12,616 nt of DNA from Chrysochromulina tobinii (lineage: Eukaryota > Haptophyta > Prymnesiales > Chrysochromulinaceae), in contig JWZX01001067.1 in assembly GCA_001275005.1 (NCBI GenBank), positions 1 through 12,616 on the forward strand, in the 5' to 3' direction. The notes under the pieces were generated by a model that saw only the letters and a program-made list of their open reading frames with translations, was not told the origin of the DNA and made no database searches. This document shows, piece by piece, positions 5,201 through 10,241 of this stretch (the stretch's first letter is position 1; each line of letters opens with the position of its first letter). The position numbers and the translations under genes were made by a program.

Positions 5201-6934
5201 CGCTTGCGCACGAGCGCCCTCCGCCGCCGTCGCCGCCGTCGCCTCGGCGAGCGCCGTCTCGAGAGCCTGCACTTGCGCCTGCGCACGCGCCGTCTCGAGC
5301 GCATGTACCCGCGCCGTCTCGAGCGCATGTACACGCGCCGTCTCGAGTGCGCCCGAGACGGCGCTCTCAGCCTCGGCGATCGCCGCTGCCCAAGCGCACC
5401 CTTCTGCCGCCGCGCGCGCCGCCACCTCCGCCTGCGCCCGCGCGCTCAGTTGCATTTGGTCTCGGGCTTCGGCGACGGCCCCCGCACACGCATGCAGCGC
5501 GGCGCGCACCTGATGAGGGGGGCAGTCAGCATGCACTCAGCGAATGCAGCGCGGTTGCGCACCTGGCAGGCAGGCAGGCAGGCAGACAGCAGCTAGAGGC
5601 CATATGAAGAGGGCAGGCGGGTGGATGCCAGGCAACTCGCAACCAAAGGTCCGGCGGGTAGATGTCCGTAGGTATACGTAGGTAGTGTAGGTAGCGGCCC
5701 CTCAGTGGCCATGGGCCGCAACCGCGCATGCATTCGCTGAGTGCATGCTGATTGCCCCCCTCATCAGGTAGCGGCCCCTCAGTGGCCATGGGCGAGGCAG
5801 GCGATTGGGTGAGGCGCTCAAAAGGCCTGTGAGAGCGCCGTACTGAGCGCGCACCGTCCACCTGGCGGCACGCGCGCGCTGTGATCGCTGCAGCCGAAGC
5901 ACGGCGCGCTCCTCTGCCTGCGCCGCCGCGACCGCCGCCTGCACCGCCCCAGCGAGCCGCGCCGCCACGAGCGAGGGCAGCGCAGCGGCGTGCTGCTGCT
6001 CACACGTCAGCTTGGCCGCGAGCACGGCCGCATCGAGCTCAAGCTTGGCGCGCGCCGCCATCGCCTGCAGCGACGCCTCGCGCTCGAGGTCCTTATCTCG
6101 CACGATCTCGCGCTCGAGCTTGCGGAGTGACTCGTCCCACTTGCGCGCGAGCGCCGCGTGGAGCGCCGCGTCGGGCACCTGCATGCACGGAGCGAGGCCA
6201 TCGGTCGCCATCAGCCGCACTCACAGGCAATCAGGCGCACTCAGGCGCACTCAGTGGCGTGAGCGTGTGAGCGCCGTGTCGGGCACCGAGGGCGTGCGAC
6301 GCCAGCTGCTGCCCTCAGCCGTGGCCGCCGCCGCCGCCGACAACGACGACGACGAGCAGTCGAACGGCGCCGCGAGCGCCGCTGCCGTCGCCGCCGCCTC
6401 CCACTCAGCCTCGACGAGGTCACGATGGGCGGAGAGGTTTCCATACGACTCCCGCAGCGACTCGATAGCGACGACCGAGCGTGAGCGCGCGACCTCTGCC
6501 TCGTCCAGAAGGGTGTGCGGCGGCGCGAACGAGGCCGCCCTCAGCCGCAAAATCTCCGCCTCGTCGCGCTCCGCCTCGTCGCGAAGGTGCCTCAGCTGCA
6601 GCTCGCGGTCAGTGAGCACCTGCTGCATGCCGCGCTGCAGGCCAACGAGGTGCGCGTGCGACGCCTCGAGCGCGGAGAGTTCACCGGCGAGCGCATGGCA
6701 CGCGGCGGCGTGCTGAGGCTGCGGAAGCGGCAAGGCCGATGGGCCCATGCGCCTCTCCTCATCGGGCTCGCCGCTGTCGTCGTGGGTGCTGCCGAGCGCC
6801 ACGATGACGCCGTTGCACTGCTCGACAAAGGCGCCGAGATCGGCCTCGGAAGGTGCACCGCACACGAGTGTTGGCGCAATCTCACACATGCCGTTGAGGT
6901 GCTCGACGAGGCGGCGAATGGCAGTCGGCGTCAT
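2233..6934 (-). CDS. Large coiled-coil protein, nine exons separated by eight phase-0 introns
   Basis: Reconstructed exons on the minus strand: 6934-6287, 6178-5855, 5509-5117, 4909-4754, 4633-4547, 4166-3906, 3792-3634, 3563-3108, 3006-2233 (stop TGA at 2235-2233). Every exon length is a multiple of three and they join into one frame of 1085 residues. Residues 1-216 include a non-repetitive head (TPTAIRRLVEHLNGM) and then helical sequence. Residues 217 to about 850 are Ala/Glu/Arg/Gln-rich coiled coil, including ALETARVH repeats in exon 3 and a 22-residue duplication around AEMEAERRRLMEE in exon 8. Residues from about 860 are low complexity: PSGVLGFGGAV repeats, PTPY repeats, PAPT repeats. 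A short helical C-terminus (LHEANAILQARLEAINQQ) follows. A structural, cytoskeletal or scaffolding role is inferred; no family was recognised. The start at 6934 was preferred to 7090 because the codons between them are AT-rich at third positions and a pyrimidine-rich splice acceptor lies at 7008-6986. Splice sites are predicted, not verified. Confidence 0.8.
2427..2470 (-). repeat. 12-bp coding tandem repeat (PAPT)
   Basis: GTGGGGGCGGGT-type 12-bp units coding Pro-Ala-Pro-Thr in exon 9. A similar 12-bp array at about 2657-2696 codes Pro-Thr-Pro-Tyr. Both lie in the low-complexity C-terminal part of the coiled-coil protein. Confidence 0.85.
2752..2900 (-). repeat. 33-bp coding tandem repeat in exon 9
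   Basis: About four and a half near-identical 33-bp units, each coding the 11-residue unit PSGVLGFGGAV (last units PSGAL). The period keeps the frame, and the units differ by only a few bases, so the array is probably recent and length-variable. Confidence 0.9.
3007..3107 (-). other. Intron 8 of the coiled-coil gene (101 nt, phase 0)
   Basis: Boundaries are AACGAG|GTGACC and CCCTCATCAG|GTGATC. The 5' part of the intron (about 3034-3107) is an expanded copy of the first ~52 nt of exon 9 (2955-3006), with three small insertions, including a GGTACGGCGCTC-type repeat. Splicing joins LEQKNE to VIERLSHS. Confidence 0.78.
3224..3333 (-). repeat. 66-bp-offset in-frame duplication within exon 8
   Basis: The 44 bp at 3224-3267 recur at 3290-3333 with one mismatch (3240/3306). 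The 22-bp spacer, read on the plus strand, contains GCTTGCATGCTGATGG, which resembles the intron splice module in antisense orientation. The duplication adds 22 residues and keeps the frame. Confidence 0.88.
3564..3633 (-). other. Intron 7 of the coiled-coil gene (70 nt, phase 0)
   Basis: Boundaries are TTCCAG|GTGCGC and CCCTCATCAG|GTGCGC. The 26 bp at 3611-3636 are identical to 3541-3566, an offset exactly equal to the intron length. Splicing joins ATAAFQ to VREMEAIA; unspliced, the frame stops within about 16 codons. Confidence 0.82.
3793..3905 (-). other. Intron 6 of the coiled-coil gene (113 nt, phase 0)
   Basis: Boundaries are GCGGAG|GTGCGC and CCCTCATCAG|GTGCGC, with GTGCGC repeated at both ends. 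Two modules lie in tandem at 3793-3825 and about 3869-3902; the upstream one ends CATTCAG. Splicing joins LDALQAE to VRAAEEE. Confidence 0.75.
4300..4410. repeat. Degenerate GGCACTCAG repeat tract in intron 5
   Basis: About ten irregularly spaced copies of AGGCACTCAG, TGGGCACTCAG or TGGGCACTTAG. The word resembles the 5' part of the splice module (GCACTCAG on the plus strand), so this may be an expanded and decayed module end. Confidence 0.75.
4481..4540. repeat. Six 10-bp units TCGCAATCCA in intron 5
   Basis: Six consecutive units, five perfect and one with a single change (TCGCAACCCA at 4521-4530). They end just before the intron 5 donor. Confidence 0.95.
4634..4753 (-). other. Intron 4 of the coiled-coil gene (120 nt, phase 0)
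   Basis: Boundaries are GCGCAG|GTGAGT and GCGCGCAG|GCGCAG. The 20 nt at 4634-4653 (intron 3' end) are identical to 4754-4773 (exon 4 3' end), so the acceptor CAG is a copy of the exon end. The 5' portion shares GTGAGTCTCGTTAAT with intron 3, followed by an 11-bp minisatellite. Confidence 0.75.
4681..4747. repeat. 11-bp minisatellite in intron 4
   Basis: Four perfect units of GTCATCAATAG, then GTCATCAAGAG, then GTCATTAACGAG running into the intron donor. The last, diverged units share words with intron 3, which suggests both introns come from one ancestral sequence. Confidence 0.93.
4910..5116 (-). other. Intron 3 of the coiled-coil gene (207 nt, phase 0)
   Basis: Boundaries are GACAG|GTGAGT and GCACGACAG|AGC. 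The donor is a full consensus. The last 26 nt of the intron copy the last 26 nt of exon 3, and an additional copy lies in the middle (5031-5056). The rest is made of repeated words such as TCAAGAGGCAATTAACGAG on the plus strand. Splicing joins GLAEARQ to SKKAAEKASE. Confidence 0.75.
4910..5142 (-). repeat. Triplicated exon end and interleaved intron repeats
   Basis: A 26-bp segment coding the end of SGLAEARQ is present at 5117-5142 (exon 3), 5031-5056 and 4910-4935 (both in intron 3). Between the copies are 1-3 copies of a sequence with AATTAACGAGACTCA on the plus strand. Copy offsets are 86 and 121 bp. Confidence 0.92.
5258..5350 (-). repeat. 24-bp coding repeats in exon 3
   Basis: Units coding ALETARVH, with a diverged unit ALETARAQ and further ALETAL sequence. 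They lie within coiled coil and keep the frame. Confidence 0.85.
5510..5767. repeat. Inverted pair of ~50-bp module copies
   Basis: 5510-5558 read on the minus strand matches 5718-5767 on the plus strand except for one indel and one substitution. The arms are about 160 bp apart. The match extends past the core module into GCAACCGCGC, so one copy was derived from the other rather than from a generic module. Confidence 0.9.
5565..5584. repeat. (GGCA)5 microsatellite in intron 2
   Basis: Five perfect tetranucleotide units. Confidence 0.9.
5689..5793 (+). repeat. 28-bp direct duplication flanking an antisense splice module in intron 2
   Basis: AGGTAGCGGCCCC... at 5689-5716 recurs without mismatch at 5766-5793, offset 77 bp. 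Between the copies, in plus orientation, is the module ending CCCTCATCAG at 5767. The duplication starts with AGGT, so on the plus strand the insert would read as a 77-nt GT...AG intron. Confidence 0.9.
6179..6286 (-). other. Intron 1 of the coiled-coil gene (108 nt, phase 0)
   Basis: Boundaries are TCG|GTGCCC and CATGCAG|GTGCCC. The first 23 nt of the intron (plus 6264-6286) are a near copy of the first 24 nt of exon 2 (6155-6178), with about two substitutions and one indel. The middle has several degenerate CTGAGTGC / CTGATTGCC words related to the module of the later introns. The in-frame stop near 6251 makes removal necessary. Confidence 0.72.
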
Positions 6935-7225
6935 CGAAGCTCGGGCCGGTAGGCGGCCGGGATGCCGTGCGTCCTGGTTTTGAGGCTGATCGTGAGAAAG
7001 AAAAGGGTTCACACGAGTCATTGGACTCTGCTGGCGTGAGGCATGCGCGGAGTGCTCGGCCCTTTTAACCCACTGCCACTGCGTGCTCATAGTGTCTTAG
7101 ATACAGGTCAAGATACAGGCAACAGGTCTCATCCCCAACTACAGAGATCATGTTGGGACGAGCCCCGGCGGGTTGTCTTCAACTCTTCAACACAAATGAA
7201 CGAATTCGCGAAATATGACATATGT

Positions 7226-7246
7226 ACATACATCTCACATGTATGT
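7226..7246. repeat. Perfect 8-bp inverted repeat (hairpin) in AT-rich spacer
   Basis: ACATACAT and ATGTATGT are separated by CTCAC. The hairpin lies in the AT-rich part of the spacer upstream of the coiled-coil gene. It may be a protein-binding dyad or chance. Confidence 0.6.
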
Positions 7247-7714
7247 GAACCCCGTGGGAATTTCGTTACATGTAGAGTACGATGAGGCGATATGACGCTA
7301 ATCTAGATTGATAAAATATGATCAATGATAATTGCGTGATGCGCGGACTTAAGCGCGGACCCGCGGTTGCCGGTTCTGCTGGGTTGAACCTTGAAGTTTG
7401 TGTTTGAACCGCTAATGGCCTAATCTTGAAGATGATCAGGGCGGCGCAGCATACAGTCTACGTACCATGAAGATACAAGTTTTGTGATTTCATCGACCCT
7501 CTATGTCGCACATGTGTGTAGTTCCCGGTGTACGTGACGCCTCGCTCGCCCCCATGAGCCATGTGCTATGAACCCGATCAAACACGCCTCGAGGCCTCGT
7601 GCCAGCACCCTCCACTCGGCTCCGCGGCGACGCCACGCCGGCCGCCGCGGCGCCGCCCCCCGCCCGAACCCCCGCTCTCGCCGGTCCTTCGTACACACAG
7701 AGAGACAGCTGACA

Positions 7715-7730
7715 ACACACACACACACAC
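7715..7730. repeat. (AC)8 microsatellite
   Basis: Eight AC dinucleotides in noncoding sequence. Confidence 0.9.
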
Positions 7731-7858
7731 TGTTCATCTACGGCCCTGCGCGCGCGGGGTACGAGGCGCCCGGCGCGGCGCGGGGGCCAGCTCGAGTGCA
7801 GCAGAGGACGGCAAGAGGCCCCGACGGTACCGACTCGATCTCGACTCGATCTCCGAGA

Positions 7859-7944
7859 GATGCGAGGGTTATGCTTCCAAAGGGAGCGCGCACAGCGCCG
7901 TAAAGAGCACTTGCATGCGAGGGTGCTGCTTCCAAAGGGAGCTC
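7859..7944. repeat. Imperfect ~30-bp direct repeat downstream of the armadillo gene
   Basis: ATGCGAGGG ... TGCTTCCAAAGGGAGC occurs at 7860-7886 and again at 7916-7944, about 57 bp apart, with GC-rich spacers. The second copy ends about 35 bp beyond the armadillo stop codon, so both copies are probably in the 3' UTR. Confidence 0.85.
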
Positions 7945-7977
7945 GCCACAGCCAACCAGCATCCGCCGCAAGCGCTA

Positions 7978-9351
7978 TCATTGCTTGTATCGAACGCTGT
8001 CGACATTGACGCGGGCGCTGTCAATCTGCGCCTTGACCGTAGAGTTGGCCGCAAGGTTCCGAAGCGCGCGCGACGCATACAACCGTTGCTTCTCGGTGCC
8101 TGCTCGAGTGAGCCATACGAGGGCGGCGACGCCGCCCGCCTTCGCGATGGCGAGGCGGTTGGGATCATTGTTGTCTGCGAGGTTCTTGAGCGCGCCAGCG
8201 GCGTTGACCTTTTGATGGTCCGTACCCGACGTGGCAAGCGCGACGAGCGGCGGGATGCCGCCCGCGTCGGCGATTGCGATCTTGTTCTCGGGGAGGTACG
8301 CGAGGTTGGCCAGCGCGGCCGCGGCGTTCGCCTTTTGAGGCTCTGTGCCCGAAACAGCGAGCTTGACCAAAGGCGAGAGGCCGCCCGCCTTTGAGATTGC
8401 GAGGTCGTTGGCGTCGTTGCTCGCGATGATCGCAAGGGCGCCCGCGGCGTGCTTCTTCTGATTCTCCGTGCCCTTGGCGCAAAGAGCGATGAGCGGCGCA
8501 AGGGCGCCCGCCGCGACGACCTCGTCGGCGCAGTGCCCAGCGAGGTTCCAAAGCGCCCCTGCCGCGTGTTCCTTCTGGTTCTCCGTGCCTGAAGCGACCA
8601 GATCGATGAGCGGCGCGAGGCCGCCCGCCTCGGCGATGGCCACCTGGTTGGGGAGGTCGTAGGCGAGATTCGCAAGCGCCTCCGCTGCCTGCTCTTTCTG
8701 GTGCTCAGAGCCCGACGTGGCGAGCGCGATGAGCGGCGCGAGGCCGCCCGCGGCCACAATGGCGAGCTGGTTGGTCTCGTTGTTGAGCGCGAGGTTCGCA
8801 AGCACCCGCGCCGCAGCCTCCTGCTGCTCTCCCGTCCCCGACGCGGTCAGCGCGATGAGCGGCGCGATGCCGCCCGCCTCGGCGATCCCGCCCCTTGTGG
8901 CATCACTGCCGGCGAGGTTCGCAAGCGCCCGTACCGCGGCCAGCTTTTGCGGATCCGTACCCGACGAGGCCAGCGCGATGAGCGGCGCGATGCCGCCCGC
9001 CTCGGCGATGAGGGCCTCGTTGGCGGCGTTGTAAGCTAGTATCGCGAGCGCCCCCGCTGCATGCTCCTTTTGCAGCTCAGTGCCCATCGTGGCCAACTCG
9101 ACGAGCGGCTTGATGCCATTCGGGTCGGCGATGGCGACGTCGTCAGCATCCTCGACGGTGAGGTCCGCAAGCGCGATGGCTGCCTTCTGCTGCTCCTCTT
9201 CCGTGCCTGTCGTGGCCAGCGCAATGAGCGGAGCGATGCCGCCCGCATCGGCAATCGCCTGCCGTGCTGCTATGCTCGCCGCCGAGAGCTGTCGCTGCTT
9301 TTTGACGGCGGTAGCCTCGCCCTGATTCTCCTTGGAGCCCTTGGCTCCCAT
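7978..9351 (-). CDS. Armadillo-repeat protein, ten repeats, possible N-myristoylation
   Basis: 457 residues from ATG at 9351 to stop at 7978. After a basic, polar head (about 40 residues) come ten armadillo repeats of about 41 residues, recognisable from GGIAPLIALA, SGT-x-x-QK and AAGALANLA blocks. Each repeat is a three-helix unit; the stack forms a superhelix that binds peptides or proteins. The start MGAKGSK was preferred to an in-frame ATG at 9414 because it fits the N-myristoylation pattern G-x3-S, as in the Vac8 type of membrane-bound armadillo protein; this comparison is inference. No introns are needed. Repeats 3-5 and 8-9 are very alike, as expected of recent internal duplication. 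A scaffold role is likely, partner unknown. If the 9414 start is used, the signal would be lost. Confidence 0.92.
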   Translation of the reverse strand: MGAKGSKENQGEATAVKKQRQLSAASIAARQAIADAGGIAPLIALATTGTEEEQQKAAIALADLTVEDADDVAIADPNGIKPLVELATMGTELQKEHAAGALAILAYNAANEALIAEAGGIAPLIALASSGTDPQKLAAVRALANLAGSDATRGGIAEAGGIAPLIALTASGTGEQQEAAARVLANLALNNETNQLAIVAAGGLAPLIALATSGSEHQKEQAAEALANLAYDLPNQVAIAEAGGLAPLIDLVASGTENQKEHAAGALWNLAGHCADEVVAAGALAPLIALCAKGTENQKKHAAGALAIIASNDANDLAISKAGGLSPLVKLAVSGTEPQKANAAAALANLAYLPENKIAIADAGGIPPLVALATSGTDHQKVNAAGALKNLADNNDPNRLAIAKAGGVAALVWLTRAGTEKQRLYASRALRNLAANSTVKAQIDSARVNVDSVRYKQ

Positions 9352-9804
9352 CGGCACGCCCGACTTCCGCGAATTATTGTTCCCCGTTTTTACCCTCTGC
9401 GGGACGCGGAGCACACGCGACAGGAAAGGGGTACGTGATTGGCGCCGTTCTCTTTCCGTCGGCGGCTTCGCCGCGAGTTTTGGAACGGACGAAACTCAAA
9501 CTCGACCCAAATTGCAAAACACCGCGGCTTTATTTTTGGAGAACATTTTCATTAGCCGCGTGCTGCTCTACAAGGATCGTGCTGTATCGATACTCAAGGA
9601 TCCTAATGCTTCACGACACCAACATTCCAACACATGTGTGTGTACTGTCGTGTGTGACTTTTCTAACACGTATCCGGATAGTTGGTATCGAATTCTGTGG
9701 CGTTTCGCGAAGGATCGTGCCATGGATCGCGTCGTGCCTTCTCTCGGATGAGTCATGTTGACTCTCACGACGAGTGGGGGCCCCGAGCCCAGCATGTGAA
9801 TCTC
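9352..9804. other. Intergenic spacer upstream of the armadillo gene
   Basis: About 450 bp between the stop of the surface-protein gene and the armadillo start. It is less GC-rich than the flanking genes. Short frames on both strands show no domain or codon bias. It presumably holds the armadillo promoter and 5' UTR and the 3' UTR of the surface-protein gene. No clear regulatory motif was seen. Confidence 0.6.
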
Positions 9805-10210
9805 TCAGATGCGCAGCATGCCGGGCACGGCCGAGCGCGGCGCGTCGGGATTGCACGTGGGCGCCATGTTGGGCGCCTCCATGCTCCCCGCCGCGCCGCC
9901 GCTGCAGCTGTCGGGGACGCGGCCGCCTGCTGTGGAAGCGCGGCCCCCGCCGTAGCCCATGCCGTCGCCCCCGCCATCGTCCTTACCATCGTCCCCTTCT
10001 TTGCGAAGCTCATCGTCGCTCAGCTGGTGCTTGCCTGCGTCGAGGTGGTGGTCATGAAAGTCGGCAGCGACGGAGAGGTTGGGAGCGGAGCTTGCAGAGG
10101 ACCACCTCCACGGCTGCTCATGCACGATCGTACCGTCTGGGCGGGACGAGCGTTCCGTTTCGGAGGAATGATGGACGAAGCGACCGCTCATCTCGATGCT
10201 AACGGTAACG

Positions 10211-10241
<31 letters not shown>

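Larger units (their letters stand above)
5510..5854 (-). other. Intron 2 of the coiled-coil gene (345 nt, phase 0)
   Basis: Boundaries are ACG|GTGCGC and CCCTCATCAG|GTGCGC, with GTGCGC on both sides. The last 27 nt are the recurring 3' splice module. The intron also holds an antisense copy of the module (5737-5767), a 28-bp direct duplication around that copy, and a (GGCA)5 tract at 5565-5584. An alternative donor at 5861 (CCAG|GTGGAC) is closer to consensus but is phase 2 and would break the frame. Confidence 0.7.
6935..7977. other. Intergenic region with 5' UTR of the coiled-coil gene
   Basis: About 1 kb with no supported gene, between the coiled-coil gene start and the armadillo gene stop. 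Near the right end of the coiled-coil gene is a good splice acceptor on the minus strand (CTTTTCTTTCTC tract, CAG ending at 6986), which suggests a 5' UTR intron. 7190-7330 is AT-rich and holds a hairpin, and 7500-7977 is GC-rich with a direct repeat and an AC tract. A 163-codon minus frame at 7490-7981 has no domain and poor composition, so it is not called. Confidence 0.6.

Noticed and set aside
5510-5767. Transposon or bacterial insertion sequence with inverted repeats
   Set aside because: The inverted arms carry the intron module and there is no transposase frame between them.
5858-5861. Alternative intron 2 donor CCAG|GTGGAC
   Set aside because: Closer to consensus, but phase 2; joining it to the phase-0 acceptor would shift the frame. 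The GTGCGC donor at 5854 keeps the frame and matches the other introns.
7490-7981. 163-codon minus-strand frame downstream of the armadillo gene
   Set aside because: No domain, irregular composition including a (GT)n-coded VCVCV run, and it covers the direct repeat. Treated as 3' UTR and spacer.
8165-9325. Frames on both strands overlapping the armadillo gene
   Set aside because: They repeat with the armadillo period and have no domain, as expected of alternative frames across a repetitive gene.
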